Part shown: in pieces, positions 10,046 to 17,983 of the stretch | Layout of the letters: the number at the start of each line of letters is the position of its first letter | How positions within the stretch are numbered: position 1 is the first letter of the stretch | Position numbers and translations under genes: made by a program | Assembly (NCBI RefSeq): GCF_011752975.1 | Contig: NZ_VWWP01000002.1 | Coordinates: 496,001 to 560,000, forward strand | Length of the DNA: 64,000 nucleotides | Direction: 5' to 3' | Origin: Chryseobacterium sp. Tr-659 | GTDB lineage: Bacteria; Bacteroidota; Bacteroidia; Flavobacteriales; Weeksellaceae | The notes under the pieces: model-generated | The model's input: only the letters and a program-made list of their open reading frames with translations | What the model was told of the DNA's origin: nothing | Databases searched by the model: none

Positions 10046-10372
10046 TTATTTTTATCCTCAAAAAAGAGTTACTATATAATATACGTTTGAAATAGTAAAA
10101 AGGTTACACAGGTTTCACTTTTTTAAAGTAAAATTCCTTAATCTTGTCTTAAATAAATTGTAATTATTTTATTTTCAGCTATTTGGAAATATGAAATAAA
10201 GAAGCTGCGTAGTCTATTTCTGATTATAATTTTAACAGTAAAATCAGAAATATAACTTCAACCTCAATGTTTCATTCAAAAATGAGTCCAAAGTTATTTT
10301 TATCATTAAAACTTAAAAAAAAAACGAAACCGAAGTTTCGTTTTTTATGCTATTGTTGAAAACAATTTCCTG
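10046..10372. other. Intergenic region upstream of rpoD
   Basis: Holds the control region of rpoD (AT-rich, with no -33/-7 pair I would commit to) and the terminator of the S1/P1 nuclease gene at 10315-10346. No ORF or other repeat seen. Confidence 0.5.
10315..10346 (-). terminator. Terminator of the S1/P1 nuclease gene
   Basis: AAAAAACGAAAC and GTTTCGTTTTTT form a 12-bp stem around a CGAA tetraloop. The flanking A and T runs make it functional on both strands. It is 27 bp beyond the nuclease stop. Confidence 0.88.
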
Positions 10373-11164
10373 TTAAAAAAGCTCGTTCAGAACTTTTGCC
10401 AGTCTCAATCCTCCGTACAGTAGTTGTCTTTCTAAAGTATCATTGAATTTGTACTGATAGTCGTAAGATAATTTGGACCCATCAGGAGTCTGTGCATAGA
10501 TTTTGTTGGCAATTTTGTGAGAATCATATAACCAGTCTTCCAATGTTCCGGACTGAATCTGTGCTACCTCTTCTTTGGATTTAATATCTAAAAGCTTAGA
10601 ATATTCTGTATAGCTGTATTTCTGAGAATCTACTAACTTTCCATCCCAAACCGAATGTAAGTTGGTTTTTTCACCAAAGTAAGTAACATTGATTTTGTTC
10701 CCACCCAAATCTTCTGCTCTTCCTACATGTAAAGGCTGTGCAAGGTCTCCCATAATGTGGATCAGGAATATCAATGCGATCTTTCTGTCTTTTTCAGAAG
10801 TGTTTTTGTCTTTGATCTGGCTGGATAAAGTGTTCACCTGCGTGTAAAGGCTTGGCCCTGCCTGTGCTTTCAAGTTCTGTTCAAAGTTTTTGAAATCAGT
10901 TTGCGGATCAATATTTACATAATGCCATGATGAAGCCTGCTTCCATGCACCGGTTGTATCAGATTTGATAAAGTCCGGCCAGTTTGCCCAGTATGCCAGG
11001 CGCTCTTTTCCCATCATTTTTTTAATTTCCCTTCTTGCTTTTCTGGAAAGGTGGTTTTCTGCAATGTCTGCAATAACTCTGTGCCCTGTTAATCCCCAGG
11101 CATAAGAATAAAGAGAAGAGGAGATGAATGCTAAAATCAGAATTTTAGAATAAATACTTTTCAT
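10373..11164 (-). CDS. S1/P1 family nuclease
   Basis: A 263-aa secreted nuclease. I chose the ATG at 11164: it starts a standard signal peptide (MKSIYSKILILAF...SYA), while the longer frame begins with TTG. Cleavage before Trp gives the N-terminal tryptophan (WGLTGHRV) that supplies a zinc ligand in this family. The other metal ligands are visible in WANWPDF, SSWHYVN, LIHIMGDLAQPLHVGRAEDLGGN and NLHSVWD. S1/P1 enzymes bind three zinc ions and degrade single-stranded RNA and DNA in the periplasm or outside the cell, often for phosphate or nucleoside scavenging. Confidence 0.93.
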   Translation of the reverse strand: MKSIYSKILILAFISSSLYSYAWGLTGHRVIADIAENHLSRKARREIKKMMGKERLAYWANWPDFIKSDTTGAWKQASSWHYVNIDPQTDFKNFEQNLKAQAGPSLYTQVNTLSSQIKDKNTSEKDRKIALIFLIHIMGDLAQPLHVGRAEDLGGNKINVTYFGEKTNLHSVWDGKLVDSQKYSYTEYSKLLDIKSKEEVAQIQSGTLEDWLYDSHKIANKIYAQTPDGSKLSYDYQYKFNDTLERQLLYGGLRLAKVLNELF

Positions 11165-11546
11165 TTTAAATAACAATTTTCAGTCTGCAAAGATACGGCC
11201 CGCTTTCCGAATGTGCATTAAATATCCTGAATTTATTCTAAAGATAATGTTAATAAAAATTAATCTAAATAAAAGAAGAGTAATGAATGCAAAATAATAA
11301 GTATAAAAATGAAAATGGTTAATAAGAGAATGATTATGATAAGGAAAGAGTAAATTTTTGATATAGTAGAGCTTTATACATTGAACACCTTGACTATGTC
11401 GTTTCCCCGTATTTTTACGGAAATTGCCGGAAATAATTCTTTCCAATATCAATAAATTACTATTTTTAGCTCAAAATTATTAAAGAAATATTTTTTCAAA
11501 GTTACGAGATATATTATCTTTACAAGTCATAATCAGAGGAAACACT
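11165..11546. other. Intergenic region between nuclease and T6SS genes
   Basis: Divergent promoter region of the nuclease (minus) and tssG (plus). TATCTTTA at 11515-11522 is a one-mismatch -7 element for tssG, about 25 bp before its ATG; no clear -33 TTG accompanies it. Nothing else recognised. Confidence 0.4.
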
Positions 11547-12488
11547 ATGTATGAGAATAACATTGTAGACATGCATTACAATAAGCTGCAGACAGACTTT
11601 AAAGCTGAAGCTGTGGCTGTTAATCTTTTGAAATACCATCGTGCAGTAAGTAATATATTTATTGAGCGGGTGGGGATCAATGATCGTGCTTATTTAAAAG
11701 ATATTAAAAGTATTTCCAGCAGCTATCTGGGATTTGATGAGGAAGTATTTACGATAGAAAGTTACAGGGAGGGAATCTATGATTACCTTCCGGAAGGGTT
11801 ATTCCATCCGCCGTCTTTAGGAGCTTCCCGAAAGAATGTAGATACTGTAGTAAGAGAGATCCGGAAACAAAAAAGGGTAGAAGATGATGCCCGCAAGTTT
11901 TTTCGTCCTTTTGAACTGGAGGTATTTTTTACGGAGATCAGTGCTCTGCTGAAAGAATCTGAATTTGATATAACAAGTAATACGGATGCATTGCTTGAAA
12001 CGGTAAGTGAGCTTTGGCCGCTGATTAAAATGCTTGATAAGCAGAATGCTTATATCTTTATGCATATTTTACCATTCTTCCATCATATAAGAGGAGATAA
12101 AAAATGGTTTGAAAGATGTATAACCGCTTTTCTGCAGGTGCCTGTAAAAGTAACTTTTTCCCCAAATATTATTGATGAGATCGAAAAAAATGATGATTCC
12201 ATGCTATTAGGAAATGCTCGTTTGGGAGTTACTTATATTCCGAGCGGAAGACATATGGATGGGCAGCGTAACTGGGTAGTCAATATTGGCCCGATCCCTT
12301 ATAGAGATATGAAAAAATATATTCCGGGAAGTCCGTTCAGAAAAGTGCTTCAGGCGTTGTATGATTATTTTCTTCCGGTAACAGTAGATGTGGAAGAGAA
12401 TTTTGTTACGGAAAAGGAGGAATATTCTTTTAGCCTTGAAGATGACGAAAGAAATGCCAGCCGCCTTGGATACTCTACTTTCCTCTAA
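11547..12488 (+). CDS. tssG: T6SS-iii baseplate protein TssG-like
   Basis: A 313-aa cytoplasmic protein. The N-terminal half is helical; the C-terminal half holds RLGVTYIPSGRHMDG and VVNIGPIPYRDMKKYIPGSPF, the kind of block seen in TssG-like baseplate wedge proteins of the Bacteroidetes type VI system (subtype iii). TssG pairs with TssF and TssE in the wedge that surrounds the spike. The assignment rests on this resemblance and on the two genes that follow (tssN, tssK). It lies 54 bp before tssN. Confidence 0.72.
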   Translation: MYENNIVDMHYNKLQTDFKAEAVAVNLLKYHRAVSNIFIERVGINDRAYLKDIKSISSSYLGFDEEVFTIESYREGIYDYLPEGLFHPPSLGASRKNVDTVVREIRKQKRVEDDARKFFRPFELEVFFTEISALLKESEFDITSNTDALLETVSELWPLIKMLDKQNAYIFMHILPFFHHIRGDKKWFERCITAFLQVPVKVTFSPNIIDEIEKNDDSMLLGNARLGVTYIPSGRHMDGQRNWVVNIGPIPYRDMKKYIPGSPFRKVLQALYDYFLPVTVDVEENFVTEKEEYSFSLEDDERNASRLGYSTFL

Positions 12489-12542
12489 ATTATTTTATTA
12501 TATTTACAATTACCAACAAAGTATAAATTCGAAAAGAAACAA

Positions 12543-13445
12543 ATGGAAATTTCTTCAGTAAAAGGTATTTTTTTAAGGTATATCTTAATGCCTTTAATCG
12601 CAATTATTATGATGGTTATACTGGGTGTAATCAGGAGAAATAAACCTGCGATAAAAATTAAAGTAATTATTGTATACGTACTGCTGTGCAGCTTATGCCT
12701 CGCTCTTCCGGGAGTTTTTGGCTTTGCCGGTAACCTTTTTAATCCGTACTGGTATCTCATTGCACAGGTGATTTATCTTATTTTTGGGATTATTCATGTT
12801 AACCTATTACATAAATATTTCAAAAAACACATAGAATCTCTGGCCATGAGTATTCTCTTTGAATCTATACTTTCATTAACGTGTATGGTTTTAGGTGGAT
12901 ACTTATTTACTCTGCTTTTTAATTGGATGAGTGGAGGACTGGGATACTCAGTAATGGCAGCAACAAGTATGGTAATTTTTGTGGTTCCAATGGTATTCTA
13001 CTATTGCTATATCCAATTCATCAGCATTCCTTTTGATATTTATAAAACATGGAGATATTCTCCTGAACAGAAACTCCCTGATTTTGAAGGGGCAGATTTC
13101 GACAGGCTGATGGTATTGAATGTTGAGCTAAGTAAAAAGCTGGAAGATAGCAATCGTTTCAGAATTAAAGCAAAAACACTTCCTACAGGAGTTACTTTCG
13201 GAGATTGGTTTTACAGGGTTGTGGATGATTATAACCATAAAAACCCAGGATCTGTTATTCACCTTTCAGACGAAGGAAATGAACCTTATTACTGGATCTT
13301 TTATACCAAGAAATCATTTTTCAGCTTCAGAAAATATATAGATTTCGATCAGGATATTACAACAAACAACATTTCTGAAAATGAAGTGGTGATTTGTAAG
13401 AGAGTTATTCAGCATGAAGAAGAAGGAGTTGTAAGAAAATCATAA
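12543..13445 (+). CDS. tssN: T6SS-iii membrane protein TssN
   Basis: A 300-aa protein with five or so transmembrane segments in residues 8-175 and a soluble C-terminal domain (about 180-300) with GVTFGDWFYRVVDDYN and EPYYWIFYTKKSFF. TssN is specific to T6SS subtype iii of Bacteroidetes, which lacks the TssJ-L-M membrane complex; TssN is thought to form part of the replacement anchor. It lies 25 bp before tssK. Confidence 0.8.
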   Translation: MEISSVKGIFLRYILMPLIAIIMMVILGVIRRNKPAIKIKVIIVYVLLCSLCLALPGVFGFAGNLFNPYWYLIAQVIYLIFGIIHVNLLHKYFKKHIESLAMSILFESILSLTCMVLGGYLFTLLFNWMSGGLGYSVMAATSMVIFVVPMVFYYCYIQFISIPFDIYKTWRYSPEQKLPDFEGADFDRLMVLNVELSKKLEDSNRFRIKAKTLPTGVTFGDWFYRVVDDYNHKNPGSVIHLSDEGNEPYYWIFYTKKSFFSFRKYIDFDQDITTNNISENEVVICKRVIQHEEEGVVRKS

Positions 13446-13470
13446 TCACAAAATTTAAAAAGTATTAAAC

Positions 13471-14610
13471 ATGATACAGCCTATTAAACATTTTGCAATC
13501 AATTGGGTGGATGGGATGAAGGTTTCCCAGAGACACCTTAATGATCAGGATAATTTCTTAATTGATACCATAAGAGATTCCAATTCCCTTGGAATTACTA
13601 CATATAATTACGGACTTCTGCCTATTTCCAATGAATTTACAGACCGTACCATTTTTGATGTTCACAATACGGCAACCAATGATGTACAGCTGGTAATCAA
13701 GCGTTGCAGTGCCGTTACTATGGCCGGTTATCGTATTGAACTTACAGACAGAAGAATCAGTGTGAAATCGTTGGCAAAGTCGATGAATGAAGAGCAGGCA
13801 GACGGAGAATATTATATTCTGATTTCTGTTAATCCTTTTGATAAAGTGCCTTTTGGAGATATTGATCCGGAAGAAATTCCGCCTCGCCATCCAAATGCGC
13901 AGCCAAACCATCATATTGAACTTCTTCCCGTAACTTCTTTGAACAGCAGCTATTCAGGAGGAAATTACCTGATTATCGGTAAAGTGGATTTGAAAGCCAA
14001 TATTGCTCAGGTAGATTCCAACTTTATTCCACCATGTACATCTGTTCAAAGCCATCCTGCTTTGGTAGATTATTATAGCAGTTTTGCAAAATCTATCGGA
14101 AACCTGCAGCAATATGCCTTTAAGATTATCCAGAAAGCCTCCCATAAGAACCAAAATACAGCGTTGGCACAAAACGTTAAGTTCTTATGTACTACAATGG
14201 TGAATACTTTTGGAGATATGTACTTCCAGTTCAGAAATATTACTCCTTGGCAGCCGCCTGTATTCCTTATCGAATCTTTTGCAAGGCTGGCACTTCATTT
14301 ATACAATTCCACTCAGCTTCTTGTGCCCGCAGAATTGGAAGAAATGCTGAATTATAGCTTAGAATGGAGCGAAATTGCGCCACATACCTTACTGAACCAG
14401 CTTTCCATTGTTGCGGAAACAAATTATGATCATCATAATTGTGGAGAACCTTTACTTTATATTCAGCAGATGCTGAGAAGCTTGGAAACCATTTTCTCTA
14501 AATTGAGTGAGCTTGATTATATCGGTCAGAGAAAAGAGAATATCATTGTTAATGAACAGGAAGTTTCTAACAATACCAATCCTAAGAGAGGCTGGAGTGT
14601 TTTAGATTAA
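13471..14610 (+). CDS. tssK: T6SS baseplate protein TssK
   Basis: A 379-aa protein that begins with the TssK hallmark: a Trp followed by DGM and a His (INWVDGMKVSQRH, residues 11-23), then a beta-rich shell domain containing LTDRRISVKS and PPRHPNAQP. The central and C-terminal parts are helical. TssK connects the baseplate to the membrane anchor. It is the last gene of the three-gene T6SS block, closed by a terminator; no tssB, tssC, hcp, vgrG or clpV gene lies nearby. Confidence 0.85.
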   Translation: MIQPIKHFAINWVDGMKVSQRHLNDQDNFLIDTIRDSNSLGITTYNYGLLPISNEFTDRTIFDVHNTATNDVQLVIKRCSAVTMAGYRIELTDRRISVKSLAKSMNEEQADGEYYILISVNPFDKVPFGDIDPEEIPPRHPNAQPNHHIELLPVTSLNSSYSGGNYLIIGKVDLKANIAQVDSNFIPPCTSVQSHPALVDYYSSFAKSIGNLQQYAFKIIQKASHKNQNTALAQNVKFLCTTMVNTFGDMYFQFRNITPWQPPVFLIESFARLALHLYNSTQLLVPAELEEMLNYSLEWSEIAPHTLLNQLSIVAETNYDHHNCGEPLLYIQQMLRSLETIFSKLSELDYIGQRKENIIVNEQEVSNNTNPKRGWSVLD

Positions 14611-14625
14611 TAGAGATAATTAAAA

Positions 14626-14660
14626 ATAAAATCCTGAATGAGCCATTCAGGATTTTTTAT
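14626..14660 (+). terminator. Terminator after tssK
   Basis: AATCCTGAATG pairs with CATTCAGGATT around a 3-nt loop and is followed by six Ts. It lies 20 bp after tssK and overlaps the upstream extension of the next reading frame, which argues for the later start used for that gene. Confidence 0.9.
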
Positions 14661-14679
14661 TGCATTAAAGAAATTAAAA

Positions 14680-15846
14680 ATGAATTTAGAAGTAATAAGA
14701 AAAGATACACTTGGCTGTTCTGATAAGATATTTTTAAACAGTGCCGGTTCATCATTGATGTCTAAAGCAGTGGTAGACAGGATGATTAATTATCTATATG
14801 AAGAGCAGCAACTTGGAGGATATACAACAGCAGGACTTTACACAGATGAAATCAGTCAGTTCTATGAAGAGGCAGCAAAGCTGATTAATGCCACGTCAGC
14901 GAATATCGCTTTTATGAATAGTTCAACAGATGCTTACGCTAAAGCTTTATCCAGTATTTCTTTTAAAGAAGGTGATTGTATCATTACGACTAATGATGAT
15001 TATATCTCAAATCAGATTGCTTTTATTTCTTTGAAGAAAAGATATGATATTGAAATAATCAGAATGAAAAATCTTTCTGACCATGAATTGGATCTTCATG
15101 ATCTTGAAAATCTGATCCGAAAATATAGTCCCAAATTAATTGCTGTAACGCATATTCCTACGAATTCCGGTTTAATTCAAAATGTGGAGGACGTAGGAAG
15201 GCTCTGTAAGCAGTATAATATTCTATATCTCGTAGATGCTTGCCAGTCAGTAGGACAGATTGTTGTAGATGTTATGAAAATGAAATGTGATTTTTTAACT
15301 GCAACAGGAAGAAAATTTATGAGAGGACCGAGAGGATCAGGATTTTTATATATTTCCGATGAAGTTTTAAACCAGGAAATGGCTCCCTTATTTTTAGACA
15401 GCAATGGAGGGCAGTGGACAGGTTTTGACGAGTATCAGCTGAATAATAAAGCAAAAAGATTTGAACATTTTGAGAGATCCGTTGCCACATTACTCGGTTT
15501 TAAAGAAGCATTGAAGTATGCAAATAACATAGGGATGGCCAATATCGAAAATTATAACAGAAACCTGGCGGAAAAACTAAGAATCAATCTTCAGAATAAC
15601 GATTTCAGGATTCTTGATCTTGGAAATCAATTAAGCAGTATTATTACCTTTTGTCAGAAGGATGGAAAGATTGAAAAGATCCGTAAAATACTAAATGAAA
15701 ATAATGTTTTTTTTACCGTAAGTAATAAAAACAATGCCCTAATTGATTTCACACTGAAGAATGTAGAGTATGCAATTCGTCTGTCTCCCCATTATTTCAA
15801 TACTTTGGAAGAAATAGAAAACGTTTCAGATTTTTTATTAATATAA
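14680..15846 (+). CDS. Class V aminotransferase-fold PLP enzyme
   Basis: A 388-aa PLP enzyme. The ATG at 14680 is chosen because any earlier start would lie inside the terminator hairpin. Fold-type I features: LNSAGSSLMS near the N-terminus, the PLP-anchoring YLVDACQSVGQ (Asp, Gln) in the middle, and the Schiff-base lysine in TATGRKFMRGPRGSGFLY. This layout matches cysteine desulfurase-like and EgtE-type C-S lyase relatives. The reaction is not determined; it is not next to iron-sulfur cluster or ergothioneine genes, so housekeeping IscS/SufS activity is unlikely. Confidence 0.85.
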   Translation: MNLEVIRKDTLGCSDKIFLNSAGSSLMSKAVVDRMINYLYEEQQLGGYTTAGLYTDEISQFYEEAAKLINATSANIAFMNSSTDAYAKALSSISFKEGDCIITTNDDYISNQIAFISLKKRYDIEIIRMKNLSDHELDLHDLENLIRKYSPKLIAVTHIPTNSGLIQNVEDVGRLCKQYNILYLVDACQSVGQIVVDVMKMKCDFLTATGRKFMRGPRGSGFLYISDEVLNQEMAPLFLDSNGGQWTGFDEYQLNNKAKRFEHFERSVATLLGFKEALKYANNIGMANIENYNRNLAEKLRINLQNNDFRILDLGNQLSSIITFCQKDGKIEKIRKILNENNVFFTVSNKNNALIDFTLKNVEYAIRLSPHYFNTLEEIENVSDFLLI

Positions 15847-15990
15847 ATCCTGAAAATATAAATGAAGAATGTTTTTTGATTTTTTTCTTGATCCCCGATT
15901 ACTTTCAGTAAATAAAAGAATAAGAGAATTCAAAAAAGAACTCCCTTATCCATAAATATAATTGTTGAAAAAAAGATCTTATATGAGGTT

Positions 15991-16698
15991 TTATTGGGGC
16001 CATGATTTATTAAACGTTTCTTTTCCATTTTTGTCATAATGCTTTAGTTCAGGATTTTTCATGTTTTCCTGTGTAATCATTGCGCGTATATTGGTCATTG
16101 AATCACAAATCTTTAGAAATGACTGTTTTTTTTCAGCAAGTACTCCGATGGTAACAGCCTCCCGGTATTTACCTATATCACTTTTATGGAATACCCCAAT
16201 GCCAGAAAAATTATTACCGGATGAAAGAGCAATGGCTTCTCCTGTTTTAGGCCAGTCTAAAGTAAGAACTGCCATATCATCATCCAAAATACTATATCCA
16301 CTTCGCTCTATACCATCTTTATCATGAAGAAGTATTCCTGCGCCCCCTGTTCTTCTCGGGAAAATTCCTTTTGGAGTCATAGGATCAGGATCTTTTCCTA
16401 TGGTAATTCTATCACGTCCGTTTTCATCCAAATATACAATTCCATACAGTTCATCTGGCCGGGTTCTGTCTTTTATCTTTTTTAAAGGAGCTCCTATCAC
16501 AATTCTGGGATGTCCTTGTTCATCTTTTATAATCAACCCTTTAGCTTCAAGTACACCTCCTTTCCCTATTTCAGTCTTTTGGAATGATAAAAATATAGAA
16601 ACGATCATAAGCATAAAAAGACTTAGTATAAAGGTAAATTTTAATCTGATATATTTTTTTTCTAACTGATCAACCTTTTCCTGTAATGTAATATTCAT
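15991..16698 (-). CDS. Unknown membrane-anchored protein with repeated IxDxxGxxR units
   Basis: A 235-aa protein: short N-terminal coiled coil (residues 4-18), one transmembrane helix (about 20-39), then a periplasmic domain. That domain has repeats of the form hydrophobic-D-x-x-G-x-x-R-I-x-I-G: IIKDEQGHPRIVIG (about 56-69), YLDENGRDRITIG (about 89-101) and a looser LLHDKDGIERSG (about 123-134). Such strand-turn units suggest a beta-solenoid or stacked hairpins. No named family recognised. It ends with a hydrophilic tail. Own transcription unit, as far as can be seen. Confidence 0.62.
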   Translation of the reverse strand: MNITLQEKVDQLEKKYIRLKFTFILSLFMLMIVSIFLSFQKTEIGKGGVLEAKGLIIKDEQGHPRIVIGAPLKKIKDRTRPDELYGIVYLDENGRDRITIGKDPDPMTPKGIFPRRTGGAGILLHDKDGIERSGYSILDDDMAVLTLDWPKTGEAIALSSGNNFSGIGVFHKSDIGKYREAVTIGVLAEKKQSFLKICDSMTNIRAMITQENMKNPELKHYDKNGKETFNKSWPQ

Positions 16699-16828
16699 AA
16701 ATTTTTTTATTTTTTAAAAATATTATCAAAACTATCGGCAAACAATACCAAAAGAAGGGTGAGTTTTTCTACCGGTTTTCAGGTGGTTTTATGAAAAAAT
16801 ATTTTTCTAAAAAGAATGAATACTAAAA

Positions 16829-17323
16829 TCAATTCAATCCCAGCTTTGTAAAAAAATCTTCCAGATTCTTCCATTCCTGATACGTTCTTAAAAAATCATC
16901 TCGATTTACAGGAACATTTGGAACATAATTGTATTGTTTACATCCAAAACATAAATCAATATAAGACCATTTCTTTGTTTTATAAAAAAATATAGTGTGA
17001 TGAGGCTCGAAACAAAATGCTCCTTCCCAGAGTTTTTCCTTTTTCTGATTTTTTATAATTTCAATTAATTCCTGTCTCATTTCTGGAGTTAGCAGGATCT
17101 TCTTTTTTATGATTTTATCGTTAGGAATATCATTTTTCAATAATGTTCTGTGTATTACAACGCTTTTTCCTGGTGTTTCAATATCCAGTCTCAGATCTTC
17201 ATGATGAGTAAGCAAAACAGAGTCTGCGTCTTTAAGATACTGTACAAGATCTTTATTAATGTTTTGAGAAAAGGCGGAGATTGAACTTACAATCAAGCCT
17301 GAAATAAATAACCTGCGTATCAT
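16829..17323 (-). CDS. Hypothetical secreted protein with CFxPHH and CFGC motifs
   Basis: A 164-aa protein with a signal peptide (residues 1-19, ending AFSQ). The C-terminal half has AFCFEPHHTIFFY and IDLCFGCKQY, a Cys/His pairing I have the impression is common in uncharacterised Bacteroidetes proteins; it could bind a metal. Its start overlaps the stop of the upstream membrane-protein gene by 4 bp (ATGA), so the two are translationally coupled. Confidence 0.68.
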   Translation of the reverse strand: MIRRLFISGLIVSSISAFSQNINKDLVQYLKDADSVLLTHHEDLRLDIETPGKSVVIHRTLLKNDIPNDKIIKKKILLTPEMRQELIEIIKNQKKEKLWEGAFCFEPHHTIFFYKTKKWSYIDLCFGCKQYNYVPNVPVNRDDFLRTYQEWKNLEDFFTKLGLN

Positions 17324-17781
17324 GATTTTAATTGAATTTTTCTTCTGCGCTGGTCATAAATAAATCCTATAACCGGATATAGAATTCCCGTAGCTGCTAC
17401 CTTCTCAAAAATATAAAAGCCAAACTGCCCATCTGTTTTCTTTAGACCCATTCTTTCGAACTGAAATAAAAAGTCACTTCCGAAAATAAATATTGAGCCC
17501 ACAAAAGATAAAAGAATAATAAAAGAGAGACTTTCATTTTTAATTTTCCAAAGAGAAAGCAAGTATCCGATCCCGGTAATTATCAAAAAAATCAGATCTG
17601 TAGTTATATGGGCTGTAATATCAGAGCGAATGCCCAATGAATCTCTTATACCCTCGGCTGCATTTTTAGCAGCCTCCATGGCTGTCATAGCACAAATCAT
17701 AGTGATATAAAAGGGGATATAAGATGAAAAAGCGATGAGTGCTGCTACGATTCCAATAAGCAGACCTTTATTTTTTTTCAT
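17320..17781 (-). CDS. Hypothetical four-helix membrane protein
   Basis: A 153-aa protein with about four transmembrane segments (roughly residues 7-30, 56-75, 83-103 and 125-143). The start is set at the ATG at 17781 (MKKNKGLLIGIVAAL), which begins just before the first membrane helix; the longer frame adds a hydrophobic leader without obvious purpose. No family recognised. Overlaps the downstream secreted-protein gene by 4 bp. Confidence 0.6.
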   Translation of the reverse strand: MKKNKGLLIGIVAALIAFSSYIPFYITMICAMTAMEAAKNAAEGIRDSLGIRSDITAHITTDLIFLIITGIGYLLSLWKIKNESLSFIILLSFVGSIFIFGSDFLFQFERMGLKKTDGQFGFYIFEKVAATGILYPVIGFIYDQRRRKIQLKS

Positions 17782-17983
17782 GGTTAGAAAGTTAATCCGA
17801 TAAAGATAATAAAAAAGGATTACGAAGCTTATTATCATTGATTTTTATGAATGATTCCACAGAATTTATATGAAAAAACTGATATTTGGCATGTTTTCAA
17901 TATTAGATATGCTATTTGATGCATAATTAATTTAAAAATGATACTTTTAGCTTGAATAGTTAGAAAGGATTTTTAGTTGCATT

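Noticed and set aside
14638..14679. Upstream start for the PLP enzyme
   Set aside because: It would place the first codons inside the tssK terminator hairpin; the ATG at 14680 starts the conserved fold.
14680..15846. IscS/SufS cysteine desulfurase
   Set aside because: The lysine and PLP motifs fit the wider class V group, but no iron-sulfur assembly genes are adjacent and the typical active-site Cys loop is not visible.
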